Assembly: GCA_963810055.1 (NCBI GenBank)
Contig: CAWEME010000007.1
Span: forward strand, 1-64,000
Length of the DNA: 64,000 nt
Source: REEB95 sp963810055
GTDB lineage: Bacteria; Pseudomonadota; Alphaproteobacteria; ATCC43930; CGMCC-115725
Direction of reading: 5' to 3'
Position numbers and translations under genes: made by a program. Shown here one piece after another: positions 29,275-38,531 of the stretch. Position 1 is the first letter of the stretch, and each line of letters opens with the position of its first letter. Below the pieces are notes generated by a model. The model was not told where the DNA came from, did not search any database, and was given only the letters and a program-made list of their open reading frames with translations.

Positions 29275-30140
29275 TCAACGGACAGCGGGCCGGCCGAACA
29301 GCCCCTGGGGACGCACAATGAGCATGACGACCATGACGGTGTAGATGATGAAGGCGCCGACCTCGGAAATGTAATATTTCCCCGCCACGTCACAGATGCC
29401 GAGAACCAGCGAGGCGGCAAGCGGCCCGCCCAGGGTTCCGGTGCCGCCGACCGCGACGACGATCAGGAAATAGACCATGAACTTGACCGGGAAGGTGGGG
29501 TCGAGGTCGAGGATCTCGATGCCGAGCGCGCCCGGCGAGGCCGGCAAGGCCGGAGCCGACGGCGAAGGTGATCGCGAACAGGCGGTTGACATCGATGCCC
29601 ATGCCGCGCGCCATGCGGGCGTTGTCGACCGCGGCGCGCAGCTGGCTGCCGAAGCGCGTGCGCGTCAGCACGACGTGAAGGAGCAGCGCGATCGACCCGC
29701 AGAACGCCGATCAGGAACAAGCGGTAGACGCCGACGTCGAACCCCGCGAAGACGTGAAACTGCCCGCCGAGGAAGGGCGGGAGCTGGATGATCTGGTGCT
29801 GCGCCCCCATGAAATAGGAGGCCATGGCCATCGACGCAAAGACGATGCCGATGGTGAAGAGCACCTGGTCCAAAGGGCTCGCGCCGTAAAGCCGGACATA
29901 GAGCGTGCGCTCCAAAACCATGCCCACCGCGGCCGGGATCAGGAACGCCGCGGGCAGACACCACAGCAGGGGCACGCCCCAGTCTTTCAACAGCACGACG
30001 GCGACATAGCCGCCCAGCATGGCGAAGGCGCCGTGCGCGAGATTGACGAAGTTCATGATGCCGAGCGTGACCGACAGCCCGAGCGCCAGCATGAACAGGA
30101 GCGCCCCGGTCGCGATCCCGTCGAACAGGACCGTCAGCAC
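29275..30140 (-). CDS. LivH-type ABC permease, frameshifted
   Basis: Permease of about 288 residues. It begins at a GTG (30140) with GAGGG upstream, reading VLTVLFDGIATGALLFMLAL and LGIMNFVNLAHGAFAMLGGY, the classic LivH opening. It continues in other frames with RAAVDNARMARGMGIDVNRL and ends VRPQGLFGRPAVR. Frame changes lie near 29698 and 29545. It is followed closely by the livM-like gene and preceded by the binding-protein gene. Function as in other hydrophobic-compound importers. Confidence 0.78.
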
Positions 30141-30216
30141 GAGACGGTCCCTCGCCGCGGCCACCGCCCCGTCCGGCCGGTTCCGCGCTGGGCGGATCCG
30201 GCCGGCCGGCCGAGAT

Positions 30217-31387
30217 CTACTTGCCGTCAGGATGCACGTCCCTGACGCGGTCGAATTCGACATTGTAAAGGTGTCCGTTCACACGCTCGACCTTGCGCAA
30301 ATAGACATCCTGGATGACGTCGCGCGTCTTGGGGTCGATGGTTATCTTGCCGCGCGGGCTCGTCCAGCTCAGGCCCTTGGCGGCCGCGATGAATTTGTCG
30401 CCATCGGCCGAACCACCGGTCTTCTTGAGCACCTGGTAGATGAGCGCCATCCCGTCATAGCCGCCGACCGACATGAAGTTCGGCCGCATGCCGCCATTCG
30501 CCTTCTCGAAGGCGGCGACGTAGGCCTTGTTCTCGGCGGAAGGGTGGGCCGCGGAGTAAAAATGCGAGGTGATCGTGCCGATGCGCCGGGTCGCCCATGC
30601 TGTCGAGAATGTCGTCGTCGACCACGTCGCCGGTGCCGATGAGCTTGATGCCGGCCTTGGCGAGTCCGCGCTCGGCGAACTGCTTCATCACCGCCGCGCC
30701 TTCGCCGGAGGGCACGAAAATGAACACCGCATCCGGTTTATCGTCCTTGGCGCGCTGGATGAAGGGCGCATAGTCCGGGTTGTTGAGCGGCACGCGCGCG
30801 CTGTCGACCGTTCCGCCATTCGCGGTGAACACCGTCTTGAAGGTCGTCTCGGCGTCGATGCCGGGGCCGTAATCGGTGACGAGCGTGAAGACCTTCTTCA
30901 TCCCGTGCTTCGCGGCCCACATCGCCATGGGCGCCGTTTGCTGCGGCAAGGCGAACGAGGTGCGCACGATGTAGGGCGATTTCTGCGGAATGACCAGCGT
31001 GCCCGCCGCCATGACGATCATCGGCGTCTTCGCCTCGGTCGCCACCGGGGCGGCGGCAAAGGCGAGCGGCGTCAGGCCGAAGCCGGCGATGATCTCGGCA
31101 TGATCGTTGGTGACGAGCTCTTGGGCGAGACGCTTGGTCGTTTCCGGCGCCGTGCCGGTGTCGTCGCGCAGCAGCACCTCGATCTTGCGGCCCGCAACGA
31201 CATCGCCGTGCTGGGCGACGTAGAGCTTGACCGCCGCATCGATTTGCTTCCCGGTCGAGGCGAAGGGTCCCGTCATCGGCACGATCAGGCCGATCTTCAA
31301 CGGTTGCTGCGCCGACGCGCCCGATGCCAGGAATGCGCTCATCGCCACCGCGATCAGCGTCGCGTGGAGTGTAAATCCGATCTTCAT
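30217..31387 (-). CDS. ABC importer substrate-binding protein (Peripla_BP_6), frameshifted
   Basis: Periplasmic receptor of about 390 residues and first gene of the minus-strand importer operon. It has a signal peptide (MKIGFTLHATLIAVAMSAFL, cleavage near ASAQQ), then IGLIVPMTGPFASTGKQIDA. One frame shift near 30588 separates ILDSMGD from the carboxy part ending EFDRVRDVHPDGK. GGGAGAAGCC precedes the ATG. The protein class includes receptors for benzoate-type and phenylpropanoid acids as well as amino acids; the ligand is inferred only from the neighbouring UbiD and CoA-transferase genes. Confidence 0.85.
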
Positions 31388-31558
31388 GGCTTCTCCCTTG
31401 CCCAATTTATTTGCCCGAGGAGGGTTAAGCTTCTCTGTTGGCGCAGCTTTGGTCAAGCCTTCCCTTGACGATTACCGCACAGCCGTAAAACGCAATCCCC
31501 GTCCATGAAGCGGCACGGATGGGGGTGATATCCTTTCGCAATCACGCCATCGCGGCGA

Positions 31559-33725
31559 TCAGGCGGCATGCCCCGCCGGCGCGACCCGGCACAGCAGGCC
31601 GCGAAGCTGATAGGTTCCCATGGCCGGATCGTAAGGCGGCTGATTGTCCGTCAACAGATTGACGTTCGATTTCCACACGCCGTGATCGGGCCCGGGCTCT
31701 TCCGGAAACCACCAGCCGTGCTGGGCATGGATGACGCGCGGATCGATGCCGGTGGTGAGCTTGGCCTTCTGCCGCATGCGCCCGCGCCTGGTTTCGATCC
31801 ACATCCAGTCGCCATGGACGATGCCGTAACGGGCGGCGGTTTCCGGATGGATTTCCGCCACCGGATAGCGGCTCGCCTTGCGCAGTTTTTCGATCTGCCG
31901 GTGCTCGGAGTTGAAAAAGAACGAAATGCGCCCGCCCGTGGTCAGCACCAGCGGATAATCCTTGGCGATCTCGGGGGTTGAAACCGGGCTTTCCGGCGGC
32001 TCCTCGTAATAGGGCAAGGGCGCGTAGCCGAGCTGTTCCAATCGGGTTGAATAGAGTTCGATCTTCTTGGTCGGCGTCTTGAAGCCGCCCTCCTCGTACT
32101 TGCGGTACTTGAACGGGAGCTTGACGAAGCCTTTTTTGGTCAATTGCTCGAAGGTCATGCCGATGCCGCCGGCCTTGAGCTGCGCATCGAGGACGTCGCG
32201 CAACGCCTCGGTGCCCACCGGCAGCTTCATCCGCCGCGCCAGCGCGATGAAAATCTCCTCGTCCGCCTTGCATTCGCCGATCTGAACGGCCTTTTGCTGG
32301 GCGACCACCACATTGGCGGCAACCGTCGGCAGGCCGGCGAGCTGGTCGAGTTCCGGCCAGGCCGCCGCCGGCAGCACGATATCCGCCAGTTCCGCCGTCG
32401 GGGTCATGAACAAATCCGCGCAAACGATGAAGTCGAGCTTCATCAGCGCGTCATAGACGGCCGAGCTGTTGGCGTAGGTCGTCAGCGTGTTGTTGCCGAA
32501 GATCAGGAACGCCTTCACCGGATAGGGTATGCCTTCGCTCATCGCCCGCAGCAAAGTCGGAATGTGCGCCGCCGGCAGATCGGCGCCCTCGCCGCCCAGC
32601 AGCTTGAAGCGGTCCGCGCCCAAACGCTTGGCATTGGCTTCCGGCGTCAGATTTTCGATCAGGCTCGGGAAGCGGCCGAGGCCGTGCATGCCGAAGACCC
32701 AGCCGCCGGGAACGTCGATATTGGCGGTCAGCACCGGCAACATCGAGACCGCGCGCACGGTTTGAATGCATTTCGGCGTGTGCTCGATCGCGCAGCCCCA
32801 ATCCAGCAGGGCGGGCTTGGTCCGCGCGAACAGCCGGGCGGCCGCGCGGATCTTGTCGGCCGGGACCCAGGTGATCGGTTCGGCCCATTCCGGCGTCATA
32901 GCCTTGACCCGTTCGGCCAGCGCGTCGAAGCCGTGGGTCCATTCCCGCACGAACGCCTCGTCGTAAAGCCGCTCCTCGATCAGCACGTGGAGCATGGCGA
33001 GCGCGAGCGCGTCATCCGTTCCCGGACGCAGCCGCAGCCAGACATCGGCTTTCTTGGCGAGGTCGATTTCGCGCGGATCGACGACGATGATCTTCGGTCG
33101 GTGATCGAGCGCTTCGAGCACGTTGAAACGGGTCTCGCCGTCCGGCCCGGACAAGACCGGATTGTGGCCCCAGAACATGATGCATGCGGGACGGCGTCGA
33201 GCCGGTGTAATCGGACACCGGGAAATCGCCGAAGGTGAGGATGCAGGTGTTGACGCGCGGGTGGAAGCACTGGGCGAAGCCGGGCTCGCACCAGTTCGGC
33301 GTGCCCAGGGCATGGCCGAAACGCGAGACCCAACGGATGTGATGCCGTCCGGTCCCGGTGCCCAGCGCGATCGCTTCCGGGCCGAGCTCGGCGCGGATCG
33401 CCAGCAGGCGCTCGCTGATCTCGTCGAGCGCCTCGTCCCAGGATATCCGTTTCCATTGTCCGGAGCCGCGCGGGCCGAGGCGGCGCAGCGGATATTTCAG
33501 CCGGTCCGGGTGATAGACGAGATCGAGCGTCACCGTGCCGATCGGGCAGAGCCGGCCGTGGCTGAGCGGCGAGTCACGGTCGCCCTCCACCTTGAGCAGG
33601 ACACCGTCCTTGACGTGGAGCAACGCGCCGCATCCGCCGTGGCAGCTCCGGCACACGCTCTTGAGCACCGCGGTGCGCCCGGCGGCATCGGTCGGGTTGT
33701 CCGGTTGCGGGTGCTGCATCGTCAT
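31559..33725 (-). CDS. molybdopterin (bis-MGD) oxidoreductase with one [4Fe-4S] cluster, frameshifted
   Basis: A DMSO-reductase-superfamily enzyme of about 722 residues. The amino end has SVCRSCHGGCGALL and later LCPIG, the four-Cys [4Fe-4S] motif. NWCEPGFAQC gives a likely Mo-ligand Cys. The carboxy half (FMTPTAELADIVLP, HPETAARYGIVHGDWMWIET, HAQHGWWFPEE) is close to the acetylene-hydratase-like group, but the Asp that follows the second cluster Cys in that hydratase is His here. The frame shifts near 33187 (STPSR / PACIMFWGHN). No Tat signal is seen, so it is probably cytoplasmic. The start may be 33725 (GAGG upstream) or 33746. The substrate is unknown. Confidence 0.82.
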
Positions 33726-33782
33726 ATCGTCCGCCTCGCCAGCCATGCCCAGGAACTATCGTCCGATTTAGAACGTTCGGTC

Positions 33783-34244
33783 TTACATCGCTTGGAAAAC
33801 TGACTTCAGATGCGCGTCGTATTTGATGACATGTTCGAGAAACCAATCCTTCAGATCGTTGCTCAGCGTCGATTTGGCGGAGCCGGTTCCGGATTGAAAG
33901 GCGCGAATGATCAATTCCAGCTTGGAGAGTTCCTGCGCGTGATGGGTGAAGTGTTCGTCGAGGATGGCGTCGCTCATGGCCTTGAGGAAATGCGGCCGGT
34001 CTTTTTGATAAGACTCCGCGCTATCGCTGATTTCGCGCAAAAGCGAATTTTCGTGCCGGAAATGATTCTCGGTTGCGAGCCTGAGCGCGTCGAACAACGG
34101 TTCGAACTGGTTCGGCGGTTGTTTGGCGCGTTCGGCGGCATGGATTTTATTGATGACGCCGATCAGATATTGATGCTCCGCGTCGAGCCCTTTATGGCCG
34201 ACCGTGAAGGTCTCGCTCCAGGCAATCAGGGGCGGTGTTTCCAT
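33783..34244 (-). CDS. bacteriohemerythrin
   Basis: A 153-residue single-domain hemerythrin with a diiron O2-binding four-helix bundle. Iron ligands are visible in order: His of FTVGHKGLDAEHQ, ENHFRHENSLL, the HFLKAM and HFTHHAQE helices, and EHVIKYD at the end. Bacterial hemerythrins bind O2 (or NO) for storage, sensing or delivery, which suits an organism moving between oxic and low-oxygen aromatic metabolism. Two FNR-like boxes precede it. It stands alone between the Mo enzyme and the tRNA gene. Confidence 0.88.
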   Translation of the reverse strand: METPPLIAWSETFTVGHKGLDAEHQYLIGVINKIHAAERAKQPPNQFEPLFDALRLATENHFRHENSLLREISDSAESYQKDRPHFLKAMSDAILDEHFTHHAQELSKLELIIRAFQSGTGSAKSTLSNDLKDWFLEHVIKYDAHLKSVFQAM

Positions 34245-34265
34245 TCTCAGCCCATATCCCGATCA

Positions 34266-34315
34266 TTGACCCATATCAAACCGACACCCGCGACACGCAC
34301 ACTGATCTAAATCAA
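34266..34315. promoter_or_regulatory. two FNR/FixK-like boxes upstream of hemerythrin
   Basis: TTGAC-CCAT-ATCAA at 34266-34279 and CTGAT-CTAA-ATCAA at 34302-34315 each differ from TTGAT-N4-ATCAA at one base. Their centres are about 28 and 64 bases upstream of the hemerythrin ATG (minus strand) and 36 bases apart. Control by an FNR/FixK-type regulator is inferred. Confidence 0.5.
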
Positions 34316-34383
34316 CGCTACGGTTCCTGGGGAGGGCGACGGGACGCCGGGGAGGCCTGAAATTCGGCGTCTTGCGGGGGAAA

Positions 34384-34459
34384 TGGTGGAGCAGAGGGGG
34401 ATCGAACCCCTGACCTCGACATTGCGAACGTCGCGCTCTCCCAACTGAGCTACTGCCCC
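34384..34459 (-). tRNA. tRNA-Ala (anticodon CGC)
   Basis: The minus strand folds as a complete tRNA: acceptor GGGGCAG pairing CTGCTCC, D-arm GCTCAGTTGGGAGAGC, anticodon stem CGACG/TGTCG with loop TTCGCAA, T-arm AGGGG-TTCGATC-CCCCT and an encoded CCA end. Loop bases 34-36 are CGC, which reads the alanine codon GCG. The variable loop is AGGTC, as in other alanine tRNAs. Confidence 0.95.
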
Positions 34460-34501
34460 GCCCGCGGTGGCGCGGACTATGTGGCGATGCTTCGCGCCGT
34501 G

Positions 34502-34846
34502 TCAAGATTCCGGGCGGGCTCCGTCCCGCTCCCGCATCCAGGCGAGCACCGCCTTGGCGTTGCCTTCGAGCACGCGCGCCCAGCTGGCCGATTTGATGAC
34601 CGCCTGTCCGCCATCCCACCAGTGCTCGACCACGACCAGCAGGGTCCAGCCGCCCGCCCCTGCCGCATTGCGGCTCAGGCGATGCACATCGAGCGAAAGC
34701 GTAAAATCGCCGCCCGCGAGGTTGAGCCGCTGCTTGCGCCATTCGACATCGCCGACGCGCCACCCCGTTGCCGTCGGATTCGGGCAGGTGGCCTGGTGAA
34801 GCATCTGCCAGCGGTTGAGGAATTTCCGGTCGTTCACGCCGCGCAT
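34502..34846 (-). CDS. hypothetical protein
   Basis: A 114-residue protein of no family I recognise. It is rich in Trp (about eight) and has the pattern WRVGDVEWRKQRLNLAGGDFTLSL and WTLLVVVEHWWDGGQAVIKS, suggesting a small beta-rich fold. AGGGG lies eight bases before the ATG, and codon use is like the neighbours, so it is probably real. No signal peptide or membrane helix is seen. Confidence 0.55.
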   Translation of the reverse strand: MRGVNDRKFLNRWQMLHQATCPNPTATGWRVGDVEWRKQRLNLAGGDFTLSLDVHRLSRNAAGAGGWTLLVVVEHWWDGGQAVIKSASWARVLEGNAKAVLAWMRERDGARPES

Positions 34847-35043
34847 TAAGGATTCCCCTGCGTCTGATACACGCAGCAGGAGTCATCAGCCAGGGCGGCG
34901 GTTTTGGGGAACTCCTTCCCCGTCGCGCCGACCATCGCGCCGGCCATGCCGCTTGTCAATTCCGGCGGCCTCGATCGGTCGGGCGGCCCAATCTTGCGCC
35001 GTCCAGGAAGCGGGGTTAGGGTCTGGCCATTGTCCCGCGGAGA

Positions 35044-35364
35044 ATGAGCATTCCCATGAGCAATTTCCTGGTGCCGGTGATCGAGGTGGCGATCGTCCTC
35101 ATCAACCTCTATTGGTGGGTGGTCATCCTGGCCGCGGTGGCGAGCTGGCTGATGGCCTTCGGCGTCATCAACACCCACAACCGCGGCGTGGCGCGGGTGG
35201 TGGACATCCTCTACCGCCTGACCGAACCGGCGCTGGCGCCGATCCAGCGCATCCTGCCCAATTTCGGCGGCGTCGATATTTCGCCGGTGATCCTGCTGGT
35301 CATCCTGTGGTTCATCACCATGGAGTTGCGGCAGCTCGAGTTCTATCTGCTGACGATGTCCTGA
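35044..35364 (+). CDS. YggT family membrane protein
   Basis: A 106-residue inner-membrane protein with two helices of the YggT family: IEVAIVLINLYWWVVILAAV and VILLVILWFITMEL, linked by the conserved RLTEPALAPIQRILPNFGGVD. Family members are linked to osmotic stress and envelope or division functions. The starts at 35044 and 35056 are both possible. It is followed by DUF167 and folD, a common arrangement. Confidence 0.88.
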   Translation: MSIPMSNFLVPVIEVAIVLINLYWWVVILAAVASWLMAFGVINTHNRGVARVVDILYRLTEPALAPIQRILPNFGGVDISPVILLVILWFITMELRQLEFYLLTMS

Positions 35365-35372
35365 CCGGCGCA

Positions 35373-35702
35373 ATGGCCCTGCCCTTCTCCGCCGCCCGGT
35401 CCGGCGTCAATCTCGCGGTGCGGGTTACGCCCAAGGCGGCGGCGAGCCGCGTGCTCGGGCTGGTCGAGGAACCGTCCGGCGGCGTCAGCCTGAAGCTCGC
35501 CATCCACGCGCCGCCCGAGGAGGGCAAGGCCAATGCCGATCTCATCGCCTTCCTGTCCGGTTTGTTCCATCTCCCCAAGCGCGATTTGAGCCTGGCGTCG
35601 GGCGCCTCGGGCAGGCGCAAGCTGGTGCACATCGCGGGCGATCCCGCCCGGCTCCTGCCCCGGATCGCGGAGGGGCTGCGGCCATGGCTCAAGCGCGGCT
35701 GA
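35373..35702 (+). CDS. DUF167 / YggU family protein
   Basis: A 109-residue DUF167 protein with the signature LAVRVTPKAAASRVLG, then LKLAIHAPPEEGKANADLIAFL and SGASGRRKLVHIAGDP. It is small and soluble with no assigned biochemical role. It starts eight bases after the yggT stop and its end overlaps the folD start by 19 bases, so the three genes form one transcript. Confidence 0.9.
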   Translation: MALPFSAARSGVNLAVRVTPKAAASRVLGLVEEPSGGVSLKLAIHAPPEEGKANADLIAFLSGLFHLPKRDLSLASGASGRRKLVHIAGDPARLLPRIAEGLRPWLKRG

Positions 35703-36563
35703 TCGACGGCAAGGCGGTGGCGGCCGAGTTGCGCCAGGCAAGTCGCGGCGGCGATCAAGTCCCTCCGGGGCTTCCAGCCTGGGCTTGCTGCGGTGCTGGT
35801 GGGCGAGGATCCGGCCAGCCAAGTCTATGTCAAAAGCAAGGGCAAGGCCTCGGCCGAGGCGGGCTTGAAGAGCTTCGAGCATCGCCTGCCCGCCACATCC
35901 AGCGAATCGCAATTGCTCGAGGTGGTGGCGCGGCTCAACGCCGATCCCGAGGTGGACGGCATCCTGGTGCAAATGCCGCTACCGAAGCAGATCGATCCGC
36001 GGCGCGTCATCGACGCCATCGACCCGGCCAAGGACGTCGACGGCTTCCACGCCGTCAATGTCGGAAGGCTGTGGAGCGGCGGAAAGGCGCTGGTGCCCTG
36101 CACGCCCTATGGCTGCCTTTTGCTGCTGCGCCGGACGCTGGGCAGCTTGGCGGGATCCCATGCGGCGGTGCTCGGCCGCTCCAACATCGTCGGCAAGCCG
36201 ATGGCGGCGCTGCTGCTGGCCGAGAACTGCACCGTCACCATCGCCCATTCCAAGAGCCGCGACCTGCCCGCGATCGCGCGCCAGGCGGATATCCTGGTGG
36301 CCGCGGTGGGCAAGCCCGAGATGGTCAAGGGCGCCTGGATCAAGCCGGGCGCCACCGTGATCGATGTCGGCATCAACCGGATCGCGACGCCCGACGGCAA
36401 GAGCCGGCTGGTCGGCGACGTCGCCTTCGCCGAGGCGTGCCTGGTGGCCGGATCGATAACCCCGGTGCCGGGCGGCGTCGGCCCCATGACCATCGCCTGC
36501 CTGTTGCGCAATACGGTGCTGGCGTCTTGCCGGCGGCGCGGCCTGCCCGAGCCCGCGATCTAG
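35684..36563 (+). CDS. folD: bifunctional methylenetetrahydrofolate dehydrogenase / cyclohydrolase, frameshifted
   Basis: FolD, about 293 residues, interconverts methylene-, methenyl- and formyl-tetrahydrofolate. MAQARLIDGKAVAAELRQ lies in one frame and AAVLVGEDPASQVYVKSKGK in another, with the shift near 35740. Reading QVAAAIKSLRGFQPGLAAVL across the join restores a normal protein. Later motifs VQMPLPKQID, KDVDGFHAVNVG, AAVLGRSNIVGKPMAALLL and VPGGVGPMTIACLL are intact. As folD is usually essential, the shift is best explained as sequence error. Confidence 0.9.
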
Positions 36564-36579
36564 CTCCAGACAAAATCGT

Positions 36580-36615
36580 GTAGCACAGGCCGCATAGCGG
36601 CCGTCGTGCGAAGCC
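36580..36615. repeat. palindromic intergenic repeat, copy 1
   Basis: GTAGCAC and GTGCGAAGC arms enclose a nested perfect stem GGCCGC-ATA-GCGGCC, just 17 bases after the folD stop. The outer arms are those of the repeats at 38358, 41790 and 49962, so this is a variant of the same family with a different centre. Confidence 0.6.
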
Positions 36616-36627
36616 TATTAAAAAGAA

Positions 36628-36659
36628 CCGCCCCCTCGAACGCGGATTCGAGGGGGCGG
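36628..36659 (-). terminator. rho-independent terminator of the glycine-zipper gene
   Basis: CCGCCCCCTCGAA and TTCGAGGGGGCGG are perfectly paired over 13 bases around a six-base loop. Read on the minus strand, the stem is followed by a T-rich run (TTCTTTTTAA), which gives a textbook terminator for the gene that ends at 36689. Confidence 0.88.
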
Positions 36660-36688
36660 AATTAGCCGATCGTCAGGAGCAATGGGGG

Positions 36689-36931
36689 TTATTGCTCCCA
36701 GGCCGGCTTGCCCAGATTGACGGCGTTCGGGCTGGTCGCCATGCCGGTCAGGGCACCGGCGCCGGCGCCGATCGCGGCGCCCGCCAGAGGAGCGCCGACC
36801 ATCGCGCCGACCACGGCGCCGCCGGCGGCGCCGATGCCCGCACCCGACAGACCACGATCGCCAGGGGTCGTGCCGCAAGCGGACAGAAGCAGAGCCGCAA
36901 CAACCATGAGAATGCTAATGCGCGTAGACAT
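36689..36931 (-). CDS. glycine-zipper lipoprotein (osmotically-inducible type)
   Basis: An 80-residue protein with a lipoprotein signal (ISILMVVAALLLSACGTTPG, lipobox LSAC), followed by a glycine-zipper stretch (GIGAAGGAVVGAMVGAPLAG, AAIGAGAGALTGMA). Such proteins sit in the outer membrane as small lipoproteins of the SmpA/OsmB-like kind. The ATG at 36931 is chosen because the signal starts there. A CRP-like site lies about 97 bases upstream and a strong terminator follows. Confidence 0.82.
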   Translation of the reverse strand: MSTRISILMVVAALLLSACGTTPGDRGLSGAGIGAAGGAVVGAMVGAPLAGAAIGAGAGALTGMATSPNAVNLGKPAWEQ

Positions 36932-37020
36932 GGTTCCATCCCTTTCGCTGTGGATGATGCGCAAAGGATGGGAGCCAATCGTGGCGAAAAATTGAAATTT
37001 CCGGGGTAATACCGGGGCGC

Positions 37021-37036
37021 TGTGACCAAGATCACA
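37021..37036. promoter_or_regulatory. CRP/FNR-superfamily-type palindrome
   Basis: TGTGA-CCAAGA-TCACA is a perfect CRP-type site (TGTGA-N6-TCACA). It lies in the 167-base gap between the lipoprotein start (36931, transcribed away from it on the minus strand) and the end of argG (37099), so it would act on the lipoprotein gene. Confidence 0.5.
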
Positions 37037-37098
37037 TTTTCATATCAATGACTTAAATTCGCGGGGGCGCGGGCTTGTGCCGTTCCCCGAATGTGCCC

Positions 37099-38322
37099 CT
37101 ATTTCTTGGGGGCGCGCAGCCTCTTCGCCAGAAGCAGCCGGAGCGCGTTGAGCTTGATGAAGCCTTCGGCGTCGCGTTGGTCATAAACCGTGTCGGATTC
37201 GAAGGTGACATGCGCCAGGCTGTAGAGCGATTTGGGCGATTTCCGCCCGACCACCCGCGCCAGCCCTTTGTAAAGCTTCAGGCGCACCGTGCCTTCGACG
37301 TAAAGCTGGCTCTGGTCGATCGCGGCCTGGAGCATGTCCCGCTCGGGCGAGAACCAGAAGCCGTTATAGATGAGCTCGGCGTAGCGCGGCATGAGCTCGT
37401 CCTTCAAATGCGCCGCGCCCCGGTCGAGCGTCAGGCTTTCGATGCCCCGATGCGCCGCGTGGAGGATAGTGCCGCCGGGAGTCTCGTAGACCCCGCGCGA
37501 CTTCATGCCGACGAACCGGTTCTCGACCAGGTCGAGCCGGCCGATGCCGTGCTTGCCGCCGAGTTCGTTGAGCCGCGTCAGCAGCGCGGCCGGCGAAAGC
37601 TTCTTGCCGTCCACCGCCACCGCGTCGCCCTTCAGGAATTCGATCTCAACGTATTCCGGCTTGTCGGGCGCCTGTTCGGGCGCGACGGTGCGGCTGTAGA
37701 TGAATTCCTCGGGCTCGTGCCAGGGGTCTTCCAGCGCCTTGCCCTCGGCTGAAATATGCAAAAGATTGGCGTCGGTCGAGAACGGCGCTTCGCCGCGCTT
37801 GTCCTTGGCGATCGGAATCTGGTGCTTCTCAGCGTATTCGATCAACTTCGAGCGCGAATTAAGGTTCCATTCCCGCCACGGCGCGATCACCTTGATGTCG
37901 GGATTCAAGGCGTAATAGGCCAGTTCGAAACGCACCTGGTCGTTGCCCTTGCCGGTGGCTCCGTGCGCCACGGCATCGGCGCCCACCTGTTCGGCGATCG
38001 CGATCTGGCGCTGGGCGATCAAAGGCCGGGCGATGGAAGTGCCGAGCAGATACTGGCCTTCGTAGAGCGCGTTGGCCCGGAACATGGGAAAGACGAAATC
38101 GCGCACGAATTCCTCGCGCAGATCCTCGACGAAGATCTGCTTCACGCCCATGGCCTCGGCCTTTTTCCGCGCCGGTTCGATCTCCCCGCCCTGGCCGATA
38201 TCGGCGGTGAAGGTCACCACCTCGCAGCCATAGGTCTCCTGCAGCCAGCGCAGGATGACCGATGTGTCGAGGCCGCCCGAATAGGCGAGCACGACCTTTT
38301 TGACTTTGACGGCGTCTTTCAT
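37099..38322 (-). CDS. argG: argininosuccinate synthase
   Basis: The 407-residue enzyme joins citrulline and aspartate with ATP in arginine synthesis. The PP-loop VVLAYSGGLDTSVILRWLQE is at residues 9-28; HGATGKGNDQVRFE and SRGVYETPGGTILHAAHRG are further family signatures. Full length and uninterrupted. It stands alone, with the CRP-type site and lipoprotein gene beyond its 3' end and repeats upstream of its start. Confidence 0.97.
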   Translation of the reverse strand: MKDAVKVKKVVLAYSGGLDTSVILRWLQETYGCEVVTFTADIGQGGEIEPARKKAEAMGVKQIFVEDLREEFVRDFVFPMFRANALYEGQYLLGTSIARPLIAQRQIAIAEQVGADAVAHGATGKGNDQVRFELAYYALNPDIKVIAPWREWNLNSRSKLIEYAEKHQIPIAKDKRGEAPFSTDANLLHISAEGKALEDPWHEPEEFIYSRTVAPEQAPDKPEYVEIEFLKGDAVAVDGKKLSPAALLTRLNELGGKHGIGRLDLVENRFVGMKSRGVYETPGGTILHAAHRGIESLTLDRGAAHLKDELMPRYAELIYNGFWFSPERDMLQAAIDQSQLYVEGTVRLKLYKGLARVVGRKSPKSLYSLAHVTFESDTVYDQRDAEGFIKLNALRLLLAKRLRAPKK

Positions 38323-38357
38323 GGCGGCGGAGTATCGGGGAACACCAAGCGGGCGGC

Positions 38358-38524
38358 AAGCCTAGCGAAGCACAGCCGAGGGCTGATCTTTCCGGGCCCG
38401 AGGCGTCGTGCGAAGCCAGATTAGCGAAGCACCTGACGTGCGAAGCCAGATTAGCGAAGCACAGCCGAGGGCCTATCCTTCCAGGCCCGAGGCGTCGTGC
38501 GAAGCCAGATTAGCGAAGCACCTA
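38358..38524. repeat. array of palindromic intergenic repeats, copy 2
   Basis: Tandem units of TTAGCGAAGCAC plus either CTGAC or a longer CAGCCGAGGGC...GGCCCGAGGCGTC centre, then GTGCGAAGCCAGA. Two long and two short units are visible (38363-38418, 38420-38449, 38450-38509, 38510-38523). The arms GCAC and GTGC pair, as do AGCCGAGGGC and GCCCGAGG. The array ends eight bases beyond the stop codon of the minus-strand gene at 38532. Confidence 0.8.
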
Positions 38525-38531
38525 TGCGCGG

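Noticed and set aside
31559..33725. Acetylene hydratase
   Set aside because: Overall likeness is strong, but the Asp next to the second cluster Cys that acetylene hydratase needs is His here; a general Mo oxidoreductase label is safer.
38358..38524. CRISPR array
   Set aside because: The repeated units abut each other without unique spacers of constant size, occur singly elsewhere, and no cas genes are present.
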